In this document: positions 46,899-56,460 of the stretch, piece after piece
Position numbering within the stretch: the stretch's first letter is position 1
Layout of the letters: every line of letters starts with the position of its first letter
Notes under the pieces: model-generated
What the model saw: the letters and a program-made list of their open reading frames with translations, nothing else
Databases searched by the model: none
What the model was told of the DNA's origin: nothing
Position numbers and translations under genes: made by a program
Source of the DNA: an uncultured Flavobacteriales bacterium
Lineage (GTDB): Bacteria; Bacteroidota; Bacteroidia; Flavobacteriales_D; Crocinitomicaceae
Assembly (NCBI GenBank): GCA_913054135.1
Contig: CAJXJK010000006.1
Location: 1-64,000 of the forward strand
Reading direction: 5' to 3'
Length of the DNA: 64,000 nucleotides

Positions 46899-47312
46899 AT
46901 GCCCAAACACATTCTCTTCTATTGTTTTTTCTTAATGTCATTTCATCTAAATGCACAGATAAACCTTCGTCTAAAAAAAGCGGATAACTTTCAATTATCA
47001 ATTAAGGATGGAGATTCCCTCATAAGTTTTGACATTTATGTACGTTCGAACGATAGAGATCTTAGTTACCCTAGAGTTTCTGTCTATGACACAACAACGG
47101 CTGCCTGCATTTACAAACAAGATATGAATTATTATATGCACAAGGGATCTAAACATCCATACCATATAGTGCTTCCTTTTAATTTTAAGTTCAGCGAAGA
47201 CCATGCTATTTTATTCCTAGCTTCAATTGGCGGACCAACATTCAATTTAAGAGCTCCAATTAATAAAAGACTTGTAGAAAACAAATTTGAAAAGTTTAAA
47301 AAGCAATTATGA
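46899..47312 (+). CDS. Small exported protein of unknown function
   Basis: A 137-residue protein. The start at 46899 gives a signal peptide (MPKHILFYCFFLMSFHLNAQ); an in-frame TTG 15 bases upstream adds little. The mature part alternates charged and aromatic residues in a beta pattern. The stop overlaps the start of the next gene (ATGA), so the two are translationally coupled. It has the same signal and size style as the divergent protein at 46.3 kb. Confidence 0.55.
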   Translation: MPKHILFYCFFLMSFHLNAQINLRLKKADNFQLSIKDGDSLISFDIYVRSNDRDLSYPRVSVYDTTTAACIYKQDMNYYMHKGSKHPYHIVLPFNFKFSEDHAILFLASIGGPTFNLRAPINKRLVENKFEKFKKQL

Positions 47313-47893
47313 AAATGTTTATCAATGTGCTCTTAGTTTTTACTTGTCTCTCGTTAAATGATTCGGCCAAAGCGCAAACTAGTAAATTTAAATTGGATTA
47401 TGAGATTGATAAAGGTGAGAAATTCATTTTCTCTTTGTTTGGAAATGGCGTAATAGCAAAGATTAAAACTTCTGATGCTCAAGCCTATATAGACACCATG
47501 CAAATCAAACACAATCAACTAACAGTTACTGCTATGCGACTTCAAGATTTAATCAAAGATGGGGCCGATAGTTCTGATTTTAAAGTGTTAGGTGCAGGAA
47601 GCCTAATATTAATTGAGCATTTTTTTCTGAGTAAAAAAATTGAACTCTTTGATTACTATACGAATGAAAAAATAGAAGACATCACGATTAAAACGGTTAA
47701 GAGACATCCCAGCCATATTTTGCTTACCAGAAAAGTAAAATATTGGTTTAGACCTTGGAGTGAAAAAGGAACTGAATACAAAGGCAATGGAAAATACTTG
47801 TTCTTTTTCCCAACAGAATATAACAGTAGCAAGCGATTAGATAGGTATTACGAATGGTCTTCAGAACTAATCAGGAAAAACGGATGGGTTTGA
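47309..47893 (+). CDS. Small exported protein of unknown function
   Basis: A 194-residue protein with a signal peptide (ending KAQT) and a mature domain with a KLDYEIDKGEKFIFSLFGNG start and a WFRPWSEKGTEYKGNG loop. It looks beta-rich with several conserved aromatic residues. It is coupled by ATGA to the preceding secreted protein, which suggests they form a pair in the envelope. No family recognised. Confidence 0.55.
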   Translation: MKMFINVLLVFTCLSLNDSAKAQTSKFKLDYEIDKGEKFIFSLFGNGVIAKIKTSDAQAYIDTMQIKHNQLTVTAMRLQDLIKDGADSSDFKVLGAGSLILIEHFFLSKKIELFDYYTNEKIEDITIKTVKRHPSHILLTRKVKYWFRPWSEKGTEYKGNGKYLFFFPTEYNSSKRLDRYYEWSSELIRKNGWV

Positions 47894-47920
47894 AAAATGG
47901 GATTATTCCGTATTAAGTTT

Positions 47921-48859
47921 TTATCTAGAATACCGCCTATGATCATTGCGCTTCCTAGAGTTTTTATCTTTCATTAAATCTTTAAAAAAGAACGGAATTC
48001 CTACCAATTCTCCAATGGCTGAGAATACTGCTAAAGGAATGTTTAGCCACAAAGTTTCGTCATATATTGGTTGTCCGTTTGGTCTCGGAAGTCCAGCTAA
48101 AAAAGCTGACCAGGCAATAATGACAGTTAACATGATGTAAAAAGCTAAACCATTTTTAAGGTTGTCTCTCAAGTATAAATACAACATGGCGGCAACTGCT
48201 GTTAATACCAACGCCATTTGAACCATCACTGATATTGAAAATCCGTTTGAAGGCAGTTTGCCTCCCAAATAAACATAGAGCGTGTAATATAAAGTGTTGA
48301 CGCATAGAATTATCACACAGACAATTGCATACGATTGAAACAACTTTCTTGCGATTTTTTGATATTCTTTAATCTTAGATTCAGACTTCTTGTCTTGTAT
48401 CTTTTTAAGTGCCAGCTTGGGAATCATGAATATGCCGAACAATGCTGAAGACAATGCTATTGGTGCCGACAACCAAAGCAATGTGGCTGGTGCTCCTGCA
48501 TCACCAAACAATCTTTTTATTTCATTAATCGAAGGCAGTCTTCTAACATCCATCAATACATAGAAAATTGTCAAATTAATAAGTATCAAGATTAATAAGC
48601 CACTTAAGAAATCAAACGAAGATTTCTCTCTCTTTTTTCGATATCCTATATGCACTATTCCGCTTATTACCATTACAAAAACTGTTTGAATGATTATGTG
48701 AGTGCTTGTATAAGGCTTTGGTACCGGGATTCCGCTTAGAGATTGCCATAAATGGTAATAAGCCAAATTAACAACTGTAGCTATTACCGACACAATGACT
48801 ATTGCTTTCAAATAATCAAACAAGCTGGCAGATGAGCTTATTGAGTTTTGATCATTCAT
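47921..48859 (-). CDS. Membrane protein with two similar four-helix halves
   Basis: A 312-residue inner-membrane protein with about eight TM helices. The two halves resemble each other: VNLAYYHLW in the first matches VNTLYYTLY in the second, and LWLSAPIALSSALFG matches LWLNIPLAVFSAIGE. Each half has four helices joined by a polar loop. It therefore looks like an internal duplication of a four-TM unit. The C-terminus is basic (RKRNDHRRYSR). Substrate and function are unknown; no transporter motif is seen. Confidence 0.65.
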   Translation of the reverse strand: MNDQNSISSSASLFDYLKAIVIVSVIATVVNLAYYHLWQSLSGIPVPKPYTSTHIIIQTVFVMVISGIVHIGYRKKREKSSFDFLSGLLILILINLTIFYVLMDVRRLPSINEIKRLFGDAGAPATLLWLSAPIALSSALFGIFMIPKLALKKIQDKKSESKIKEYQKIARKLFQSYAIVCVIILCVNTLYYTLYVYLGGKLPSNGFSISVMVQMALVLTAVAAMLYLYLRDNLKNGLAFYIMLTVIIAWSAFLAGLPRPNGQPIYDETLWLNIPLAVFSAIGELVGIPFFFKDLMKDKNSRKRNDHRRYSR

Positions 48860-49009
48860 AGTGTCGAAATAAATAAAATTTGATATTCAAAGCTAAGAAA
48901 AAGCTTTTTCCCCTCCCCTCCTACACCCTGTTTTCTCTCAGATTTTTTCTCAATCTGTAACTAAACAATTGGACTCATATTATAAAGTTGCAACCAAAAA
49001 CCAATTCAG

Positions 49010-50686
49010 ATGAAATCAATTTACCTATTGTTATTCCTATTCTCATTCAACGCTTATTCTTCTTTTAATGATATCCCAGTTCTGGTGATAGAAAAGATTG
49101 ATAGATACGACTTTAGCCCCGAGAATTCTTTTCGAATTGATGTGACTGATAGTGAGAATATCATTGTTGAAGCAGAGAATTTAGCGAGCCTTAAGGGGTT
49201 AAAAATTCATCATATTGACTTGGTGTACATGGCTTATCAAGGTAAAAAAACACACAATCAAAATGCCATCAACAAATCAAGAATTGACCAACTTAAAAAA
49301 GCTTTTCCGCAGGCAGCCAAAGATGACCCAACCTGGAAATGTATAGAGCAAACAGGAGCAACATCAAATAAAGATGCCAAAACCTTTTTTCAAGGATTTG
49401 TAGTGCATTATGGTCCTGCACTTGACTACCATCATTTAAAAGCATTTTTTGAACCATTTCAAGCTCCAGCCAAAACTTTCACAGTAAATCCAGAAGAAGG
49501 CGGAAAGTTTGATTGTGGAGACGGAACTTCGGTAAATATTGGAGGCAATACTGTGACACACTCTGATGGTAGCCCTGTAGAAGGTGAATATGTTTTACAA
49601 TACAAGGAGTTTAAAAATCCTGCAGACATTGTTTTTTCAGGTATTCCAATGACTTATAATTACGGAAGACGAAGCATGAACTTCTCTTCAGTTGGTATGT
49701 ATGATATCAGAGCTGTTCAAGATGGTAAGTCTCTAAAAATGAGTTCTCCGGCCAAGGTAGATTTTAATTGTACTAAGCCTGAAACAGGTGTTGGTTTTTA
49801 TCAAATGGACGATAATTCAGGAGAATGGACAAAAAAGAAAGATGTTACTTATAGGGGACCGCTCAAATTGAAATCTAAGTTTCAAGCAACACTAGAGCTT
49901 GATGACATTCAATTCGTTTTGGATGCTGACATTTACAATCATCACACAGTAATTGGTTTTAACGAAGAGTGTTGGGATTGGGTGTTCAAGCATTTCGCCA
50001 CATATCCTGAATTAAATGGTGTTTTAGAAAAGATTGATGAAGAAGGAAGATCTGCCCAGCTTACCGTAGAGCCAGATAAATTCACTGAGATGATTGCTGA
50101 CATTGTGATGGAAGAGAGAATGGAAGAAATGAAAAGGGAGATGGAGAGAGAAATTGCCCTTCGAGAACAAAGACAAAAAGAATGGGAAGAAAAAGAACGC
50201 CAGCGAATTGCAGATGAAAGAGCAAAGGTTGAAAAGATTAGAGCCGAAAATGAAAAGTTTGCGAATACGCTCCGCGAAGGAGCTGACAATGTGGTGCAAT
50301 CATCCCCTGCTCTAGTTTCAGGCTTAAGCTCACCAGATTTTGGAGTTTATAATTGTGATCAAATTTATCAAATGCAACAGCCATTAGTATTATCTCCTTC
50401 TTATTTAGATGAAAATGGCAAAGAGATTAGAAGCAAACATGTGGTATGCGTTATGGATTTAAACTTTAATGGTTCTTTTAATTTTCATCCGAACAATATC
50501 ACTTGTAACGGTACGGGTAAAAACGTGGTACTCCTTTTTACTGATAATAAGGATGTTTACATGTTGAGCGAAGAGAAATTCAACCAACTTGATTTAAAAG
50601 AGAATTTCAGACCTAAATTTCAAATGAAAAACATGACTGGAGTAATTAAAACCTCAGATGATTTGAGGAAATACTTGAAGATTTAG
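49010..50686 (+). CDS. Large exported protein with long coiled coil, unknown function
   Basis: A 558-residue protein. After the signal peptide (ending NAYSSF) come a polar N-terminal region, a Cys-containing beta-rich core (about 160-340), a long charged coiled coil (about 375-430, MEEMKREMEREIALREQRQK) and a C-terminal beta-rich domain (about 440-558). Six or seven cysteines could form disulfides. No T9SS domain or known family. It may be a periplasmic scaffold. Its neighbours give no functional clue. Confidence 0.6.
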   Translation: MKSIYLLLFLFSFNAYSSFNDIPVLVIEKIDRYDFSPENSFRIDVTDSENIIVEAENLASLKGLKIHHIDLVYMAYQGKKTHNQNAINKSRIDQLKKAFPQAAKDDPTWKCIEQTGATSNKDAKTFFQGFVVHYGPALDYHHLKAFFEPFQAPAKTFTVNPEEGGKFDCGDGTSVNIGGNTVTHSDGSPVEGEYVLQYKEFKNPADIVFSGIPMTYNYGRRSMNFSSVGMYDIRAVQDGKSLKMSSPAKVDFNCTKPETGVGFYQMDDNSGEWTKKKDVTYRGPLKLKSKFQATLELDDIQFVLDADIYNHHTVIGFNEECWDWVFKHFATYPELNGVLEKIDEEGRSAQLTVEPDKFTEMIADIVMEERMEEMKREMEREIALREQRQKEWEEKERQRIADERAKVEKIRAENEKFANTLREGADNVVQSSPALVSGLSSPDFGVYNCDQIYQMQQPLVLSPSYLDENGKEIRSKHVVCVMDLNFNGSFNFHPNNITCNGTGKNVVLLFTDNKDVYMLSEEKFNQLDLKENFRPKFQMKNMTGVIKTSDDLRKYLKI

Positions 50687-50791
50687 TATGCTTGCATAGC
50701 TTTTTGGAATCCATATCCTTTGTTTTTGTTCAATTATCGATTATTGAATGTTGTTTATCGACTTGCTGAAAAACGAAGACTAATCAGGACG

Positions 50792-50799
50792 TACATTTG
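50792..50799 (+). promoter_or_regulatory. TAnnTTTG element before the SiaC-like gene
   Basis: TACATTTG, 16 bases before the ATG at 50816. The flanking AGGAC/GTCCT (50786-50790 and 50810-50814) are inverted around it and could form a short leader hairpin. Confidence 0.45.
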
Positions 50800-50815
50800 A
50801 GAAAAGAAATGTCCT

Positions 50816-51211
50816 ATGAAAGATTTCAATCAAGCTCAAACAGGTGATACTCCATCAATTACAGTTGATGTTGAGAAACGTGAAATTTCAATAAGTGGTA
50901 AGTGTTTCCCTGCCAATGCACGTGAATTTTTTGGTCCATTTGGAGATTGGTTAGATATTAACCTCAAAGACAGTGATGATTCAATTAGTCTTAATGTTGA
51001 TTTAGAATATTTCAACACTTCATCTTCTTTAGTTTTGCTTGAAATCATGAGACAGTTAATCAAAAGCAATAACTGTGTTAATCATTGCATTAACTGGATT
51101 TATGAAGAAGAAGATGAGGATATTAAAGAAGCTGGCATTGAATATAGTTACCTACTTAATAATAAGCTTAAGGTTATTTCAAGACCTGAACGTTCACTTT
51201 CTGTAGCCTAA
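50816..51211 (+). CDS. SiaC-family (DUF1987) regulatory phosphoprotein
   Basis: A 131-residue cytoplasmic protein of the SiaC/DUF1987 family: SISGKCFPANAREFFGPFGDWL, then LNVDLEYFNTSSSLVLLEI. Thr68 in EYFNTSSS occupies the place of the Thr68 that is phosphorylated in Pseudomonas aeruginosa SiaC. There, the SiaB kinase phosphorylates SiaC, the SiaA PP2C phosphatase dephosphorylates it, and unphosphorylated SiaC activates the diguanylate cyclase SiaD. No SiaB-like kinase is beside it here. A TPR class III nucleotide cyclase follows 122 bases downstream, a plausible target in place of SiaD. A SpoIIE phosphatase of the right type lies at 18.1-22.7 kb. Confidence 0.85.
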   Translation: MKDFNQAQTGDTPSITVDVEKREISISGKCFPANAREFFGPFGDWLDINLKDSDDSISLNVDLEYFNTSSSLVLLEIMRQLIKSNNCVNHCINWIYEEEDEDIKEAGIEYSYLLNNKLKVISRPERSLSVA

Positions 51212-51333
51212 CAAATTTCTACCTCTACCCTTTTTACATCTTAAAGCGCTCGTTATCATTTGGTTGAAAGCTAAAGTGATTGAGAGTAGTCGTTGAGCTA
51301 TGATTAGTCATAAGAATTCACTACTTTTCATCT

Positions 51334-52617
51334 GTGCTAGAATTTCGCTCAATATCAAGACTAGTTTGTTTTCTTTTGCTCTTTGCTTGCTTCAATGTAG
51401 GTTATGGACAAAGCACCTCTGAATTATTTAAAGAAGGAAAAGAATATCGCGAAGACGGAAAAAAGAAGAAGGCTATCAAATCCTTCGAATTAGCTTTAGA
51501 TCAGGCTCAGTCTGAACGAAACGTGAAGCTTCAAATGAGTTGTCATCTCGAACTTGCTGAGCTTAAAGACAATGTGGTAAACTATAAAGAGGCTTTAGAT
51601 CACTATAAAGCCTTTTCTAGCTTGTATAAGAAAGAGATGACCTCTAAAAATTCAAAGCTTACTGATTCTGTAAATCTCTTAGAAACTGAAGTTGATAAAG
51701 GGATGCAAGAAATATCCAACAAAGAAAAAGCGATAGATTCTTTAACAACTGAGCAATTGCAGGCAGAACTGAGCATTAAAGACTTAGAGATTTCAAATCA
51801 AATTCATGAAACCAATCTTAAAGAACAAGAACTGGAGATTGAAAAATCTGAGAATCGAAGAAATATCTTAATTGGTATTGTTGGCTTTTCGCTATTGGTG
51901 CTCTTGTTTTTTGGATTAGGATATGTGAGAAAACGTAAAACCAATAAAACCTTAAGAAATAAGAACTATCAAATTGCAAAAGAGAAGGAAAAATCAGACG
52001 AGCTATTAGTAAATATATTACCTGTTGTTGTGGCCGAAGAGTTAAAAGAATTTGGTAAAACGACTTCTTCAAGTTTCGAGAATGCGACTATCATGTTTAC
52101 TGACTTTAAAGGGTTCACAAAGTTTGCTGAAAAGCACTCCCCTTCTGAGCTTGTTGAAGTAATTGATAAATATTTCAGAGCTTTTGATGAGATCATTCAT
52201 CAACATGGTATTGAGAAGATTAAAACAATTGGTGATGCATATATGTGTGTAGCCGGTATTCCTACTGAGATTGATAATCACGCTTCAGTGATGATTAAAG
52301 CTGCTAAAGAAATGCAGAATTATGTTTTAACTCAAATGGCAGATTTGAAAGCTGAAGGTTTGCCATATTTAGAAATGCGAATAGGAATTCATAGTGGTCC
52401 TCTAGTTGCAGGTGTTGTGGGCTCAAAGAAGTTTGCCTATGACGTTTGGGGTGATGCCGTGAATATTGCTGCAAGAATGGAGCAAGCCGGCTCAGCTGGA
52501 TCTATCAACACTTCTGAAAGTACTATGGAGCTGGCCAAAGATGATTTTAATTTTGAATTTAGAGGCGAAATTGAAGCCAAGAACAAAGGCAAATTGAAAA
52601 TGTACTTTGTTTCATAG
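51334..52617 (+). CDS. TPR-type membrane class III adenylate cyclase
   Basis: A 427-residue membrane enzyme: signal/anchor (1-25, ending GYG), TPR-like helices (about 28-110), coiled coil (about 110-170), TM (about 175-197) and a C-terminal class III cyclase (about 235-427). Metal-binding aspartates are Asp257 (FTDFKGFT) and Asp301 (GDAYM). Lys297 (IKTIGD) and Asp370 (DVWGDAVN) are the residues that select ATP, so cAMP is the likely product. Asn377 and Arg381 complete the transition-state pair. The start is GTG at 51334. It lies 122 bases after the SiaC-like gene and may be controlled by it. Confidence 0.9.
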   Translation: MLEFRSISRLVCFLLLFACFNVGYGQSTSELFKEGKEYREDGKKKKAIKSFELALDQAQSERNVKLQMSCHLELAELKDNVVNYKEALDHYKAFSSLYKKEMTSKNSKLTDSVNLLETEVDKGMQEISNKEKAIDSLTTEQLQAELSIKDLEISNQIHETNLKEQELEIEKSENRRNILIGIVGFSLLVLLFFGLGYVRKRKTNKTLRNKNYQIAKEKEKSDELLVNILPVVVAEELKEFGKTTSSSFENATIMFTDFKGFTKFAEKHSPSELVEVIDKYFRAFDEIIHQHGIEKIKTIGDAYMCVAGIPTEIDNHASVMIKAAKEMQNYVLTQMADLKAEGLPYLEMRIGIHSGPLVAGVVGSKKFAYDVWGDAVNIAARMEQAGSAGSINTSESTMELAKDDFNFEFRGEIEAKNKGKLKMYFVS

Positions 52618-52722
52618 ATTCTGTTTGAATTTATATTCGTTGATAAGATTCCTATCCTGGGCAATCTATTCTTTTCGAAAATGTATAGATAATCGTATCT
52701 TGGAATTCTCAAAAACGAAACT

Positions 52723-55566
52723 ATGCCCACTATAAAGACACGTCTTGCCGTCTTGGCAATGATAATAGGGTTATCGCTTAACGCTCAAGAAAAGAAAACC
52801 ATTCATTATAATCCTATTGAGATTGATGAAAGCAGCTATGTTGATGTACCTATTCCTCAAATTAAGGCATCTAAGTACAAGATTTTTCAAATTGACACAG
52901 AGGTTCTGATTCCACAATTAAAAAGTATTGGAGATGGATCAGAGAATTCTGAGGGATTCACAGCAATGATTTCATTTCCGCATCCAGATGGAAGTATGCA
53001 TGAGTATCAAGCCTTATTAAACTCGACACTATCAAAAGGATTGGCAGAGAAGTTTCCTGAGGTAAAAACTTATAATGGGGCTGATTTAGAAGGTAGGAAA
53101 GTAAAGTGGGATATTACCCCTCGAGGTTTACACGTAATGATTATGCAGCCAAACGGGAGCACTATTTTTATAGACCCTTATTTCTACGGAAATGACATGC
53201 AGTATATCGTTTACTATAAAGAGGATTTCTATACAGACAAAGTGATGAGTTGCGATTTTAACAATTTGTTTGAAGATATTGATGGCAATGAAAAAGAAGT
53301 GCAAGGTCATGCAGTTAGCAAGACTTTTGGTACTTGTGAACTGAGATCGTATCGTCTAGCTTTGGCTGCAACCGGAGAATACACGGCTTTTCATGGTGGT
53401 ACTGTTGGTGATGCTGTTTCAGCACAAGCCACAACCATGAATCGAGTAAATGGAGTGTTTGAAAGAGATATGGCCATCACAATGACCATTGTTCCTACCA
53501 ACAACTTAATCATTTATACAGATGGTGGTTCAGATCCTTATACCAATGGTAATCCCGGATCTATGATCAATCAAAACCAAACGAATTGTGACAATGAGAT
53601 AGGAAATGGTAATTATGATATCGGACACGTTTTTGGAACCAATTCTGGAGGATTGGCAGGTTTAGGAGTTGTTTGTAATAACAGTAACAAAGCAAGAGGA
53701 GTTACTGGCTCGGCGGCGCCAATAGGAGATCCGTTTGATATTGACTATGTAGCACACGAAATGGGTCATCAATTTGGGGCAAATCATACTCAAAATAATC
53801 CTTGTAATAGTGTGAATGCAACAAGAATGGAGCCTGGAAGCGCAAGTACAATTATGGGCTATGCAGGTATTTGTGCTCCTAATGTTCAAAGCAATTCAGA
53901 TGATCATTTTCATGGCGTGAGTCTCGAAGAAATTGGAGATGAAATTTTAAGTGGCGGACATACTTGCGAGTTAATTACACCATTATCAAATTCAGCACCA
54001 TCAATAGTAAGTACAAACGGAAATGTTAGCCTACCTATCGGAACACCTTTCTCTTTAACAGCTGTTGTTTCCGACCCTGACGGAGATCCTGTTTCTTATT
54101 GTTGGGAACAAATGGATAATCAAGCATCTACTCAGCCGCCTTCACCTACAAGTACGGGCGGACCCAACTTTAGGTCTAACTCCCCTAACCTTTCTCCAAC
54201 AAGATATTTTCCAAATTTAGCAGCAGTGACTGCTGGGGTAACTCCAACATGGGAAGTTGTACCTACCGTTTCAAGAACAATGAATTTTAGAGTAACTGTT
54301 AGAGATCAAGGGTTGAATGTTCCTGGGTGTAATGATCACGAAGATGTTACAGTTACATTTGATGCGGGATCGGGACCATTTGTTGTTACTTATCCTTCAG
54401 CTACTGGTATCGTTTGGACACCAGGCAATACAGAAACTGTCACTTGGGATGTCGCCAACACTGATAATGCTCCAGTGAATTGTTCAACAGTAGATATATT
54501 GCTTTCAATAGATGGCGGATTAACTTACCCTACTACCCTGGCATCAGCTGTAAATAATGATGGTTCGCAGCCAGTGACTGTTCCGTCCACGGCAACGATA
54601 ACAGCAAGGGTTATGGTGATAAATTCAAACGGCACTTTCTTTGATATTTCTGATAATGATTTTGAAATTGAAGCCCCTACAAGCTGTACAGACCCTGATC
54701 TTGCTACAATAAGCGGTACATCAGATATTTGTGATGGAGAGAGTTCATCTTTAAGTATAGCCTCGGGTAACCTGAATGATGCTGTGAACTGGGAATGGTA
54801 CGAGACATCATGTGGCGGAACATCTGTTGGTTCGGGAACGACTATTTCTGTTAATCCATCCACTACAACCATATATTATGTAAGAGGTGAAGGCGGTTGC
54901 GTAACGCCAGGAAGTTGTTCGCAAGTGACCTTGAATGTGAATCCGGCTTATAGTACGAATGAATCGGCTACTATCTGTCAAGGAGAAACATATACTTTTC
55001 CGGATGCAACAACAGGGGCTACATCTCAAGTATACAACAGTACGCTAAACTCAGTTGATGGCTGTGACTCGGTTGTAGTAACTACCTTGAATGTTACTGC
55101 AGTTAATGTAGCTGTTACTTACATATCTGGAGGTTTAGCTGCTTCTTTAGCGGGAGCAACTTATCAATGGATTGATTGTGATGCTGGAAATACGATTATC
55201 GTTGGTGAAACTAGTCAAGGGTTTATTCCGGCTTCAGCTTCAGGAAACTATGCGGTAATCGTTACTCAAAATGGTTGTTCAGACACTTCGGCTTGTAATG
55301 AAGTTGATCAAGCTACAATTACTGAAATTGATAAATATGAGATTAGTATTTATCCTAATCCAAGTTCTTCTTTGGTGAGCTTGAATTGGAATGGAGCTGT
55401 TAATAAAATCAAATTGACGGATGCGAGAGGTCGAATTCTAGATGAAGTTGACAGCAAAGGTGAAACAACATCTGAATTAGACTTGTCAACCTATGCAAAA
55501 GGAGTTTACTTCATCCATTTTAACACTGAAGAGGAAATTATTGTAAAAGAGGTAGTGAAAAACTAG
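52723..55566 (+). CDS. Secreted zinc metallopeptidase (reprolysin-like) with T9SS domain
   Basis: A 947-residue exported peptidase: signal peptide (ending LNAQ), pro-region (about 25-200), and a reprolysin-type domain with the zinc motif HEMGHQFGANH at 345-355 (His345, His349, His355; catalytic Glu346) and the downstream EPGSASTIMGYAG, which supplies the Met-turn. Ig-like and PKD-like beta domains cover about 430-850. The C-terminus is a type A T9SS sorting domain (SIYPNPSSSLVSLNW and KGVYFIHF). It should degrade proteins outside the cell. It stands alone. Confidence 0.92.
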   Translation: MPTIKTRLAVLAMIIGLSLNAQEKKTIHYNPIEIDESSYVDVPIPQIKASKYKIFQIDTEVLIPQLKSIGDGSENSEGFTAMISFPHPDGSMHEYQALLNSTLSKGLAEKFPEVKTYNGADLEGRKVKWDITPRGLHVMIMQPNGSTIFIDPYFYGNDMQYIVYYKEDFYTDKVMSCDFNNLFEDIDGNEKEVQGHAVSKTFGTCELRSYRLALAATGEYTAFHGGTVGDAVSAQATTMNRVNGVFERDMAITMTIVPTNNLIIYTDGGSDPYTNGNPGSMINQNQTNCDNEIGNGNYDIGHVFGTNSGGLAGLGVVCNNSNKARGVTGSAAPIGDPFDIDYVAHEMGHQFGANHTQNNPCNSVNATRMEPGSASTIMGYAGICAPNVQSNSDDHFHGVSLEEIGDEILSGGHTCELITPLSNSAPSIVSTNGNVSLPIGTPFSLTAVVSDPDGDPVSYCWEQMDNQASTQPPSPTSTGGPNFRSNSPNLSPTRYFPNLAAVTAGVTPTWEVVPTVSRTMNFRVTVRDQGLNVPGCNDHEDVTVTFDAGSGPFVVTYPSATGIVWTPGNTETVTWDVANTDNAPVNCSTVDILLSIDGGLTYPTTLASAVNNDGSQPVTVPSTATITARVMVINSNGTFFDISDNDFEIEAPTSCTDPDLATISGTSDICDGESSSLSIASGNLNDAVNWEWYETSCGGTSVGSGTTISVNPSTTTIYYVRGEGGCVTPGSCSQVTLNVNPAYSTNESATICQGETYTFPDATTGATSQVYNSTLNSVDGCDSVVVTTLNVTAVNVAVTYISGGLAASLAGATYQWIDCDAGNTIIVGETSQGFIPASASGNYAVIVTQNGCSDTSACNEVDQATITEIDKYEISIYPNPSSSLVSLNWNGAVNKIKLTDARGRILDEVDSKGETTSELDLSTYAKGVYFIHFNTEEEIIVKEVVKN

Positions 55567-55587
55567 AAAAGCTTTTTTGACCAATTA

Positions 55588-55854
55588 TTAATCAAGCTGT
55601 CTTTGGTTCCATCCACTGACTCTCTTCTTATGTTCACTAATAAATTCTGAAAACTCGGCAATGTCTTTTAATCCCCCATTGATCTTTATGGCTGAAACTG
55701 AAGATTCATCATCTGAGTTATAACACAATTTATATCTCACAGGATTGAGTTCTCCTTTGTTCATTTTAGTAGATCCCATTTTCAAGGATAAAATCAAATC
55801 TCTAAGTTCTAAATCTGAATACCCTAATTGTTCAAATGTATATTTAATAGTCAT
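55588..55854 (-). CDS. Small protein of unknown function
   Basis: An 88-residue protein starting at MTIKYTFEQLGYSDLELRDL. An upstream in-frame TTG at 55878 could add eight residues, but the ATG at 55854 is more natural. It has a hydrophilic, helix-rich composition with no signal, TM or known motif. It converges with the metalloprotease gene. I do not recognise it. Confidence 0.45.
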   Translation of the reverse strand: MTIKYTFEQLGYSDLELRDLILSLKMGSTKMNKGELNPVRYKLCYNSDDESSVSAIKINGGLKDIAEFSEFISEHKKRVSGWNQRQLD

Positions 55855-55965
55855 ACTTATGTGATTAAGTTTTTCCAAATGTATAAAACAATTAGAAATT
55901 AATCAAGCTTTTGACGAAATAATAATCAAAAACAAGAAGAATGACTGATTTTACTGAGTTTACAG

Positions 55966-56280
55966 TTAGCTGAAAGTTATCTTAAAATCTTGATTTTCTC
56001 CCTCTTCATCTATTCTTAAGATGTAAATTCCTGCCGGAACATCAATAGAAATATAGTTTAAACCCTCTTGAAGATAGAGTGTTTTATAGAGACGTCCATC
56101 CATTGAATACAGTTTTGAATAAACTGCTTCATGCTTGACAAGAGTAATATAGAATGTACCCTTATTCGGGTTCGGGAAAATGTTTAACTCAATTTGAGAA
56201 GAGTCTCTTTGTGCGAAACTGCTAATTGAAAATAGTGAGATTAAACAAAGTGTAAAAGTGAATTTGTAGGTGAATGACAT
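55966..56280 (-). CDS. Signal peptide plus T9SS sorting domain with almost no cargo
   Basis: A 104-residue protein made of a signal peptide (about 1-23, ending SSFAQ), about eight linker residues, and a complete type A T9SS C-terminal domain (NIFPNPNKGTFYITL, then AGIYILRIDEEGENQDFKI). There is no room for a catalytic or binding domain. It could be a degraded remnant of a larger secreted protein, a minimal peptide secreted through T9SS, or a decoy for the sorting machinery. The reading frame is intact with a normal ATG. Confidence 0.8.
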   Translation of the reverse strand: MSFTYKFTFTLCLISLFSISSFAQRDSSQIELNIFPNPNKGTFYITLVKHEAVYSKLYSMDGRLYKTLYLQEGLNYISIDVPAGIYILRIDEEGENQDFKITFS

Positions 56281-56402
56281 AAGCGTTAGTTTGAAATGTG
56301 TGATGTATTAAAACCGTAAGTCAGTTTAATAATCTAACGCCTGATTGAATGTTCCGTTACAGCCTTGATAGCTTAACCGTGATCGCCCGGAATATTGAGC
56401 AC

Positions 56403-56434
56403 AAAAAAAGGACGCACATAAATGAGCGTCCTTT
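56403..56434 (-). terminator. Intrinsic terminator of the cold-shock gene
   Basis: AAAGGACGC (56407-56415) pairs with GCGTCCTTT (56426-56434). On the minus strand the stem is followed by a run of seven T residues. Confidence 0.8.
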
Positions 56435-56460
56435 AGGTAATAAAAATTATATCGTGAGGC

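Noticed and set aside
48900-48930. Pyrimidine-rich tract with CCCCTCCCCTCC upstream of the coiled-coil protein
   Set aside because: It is short and isolated, with no partner sequence that would show a structured or regulatory element.
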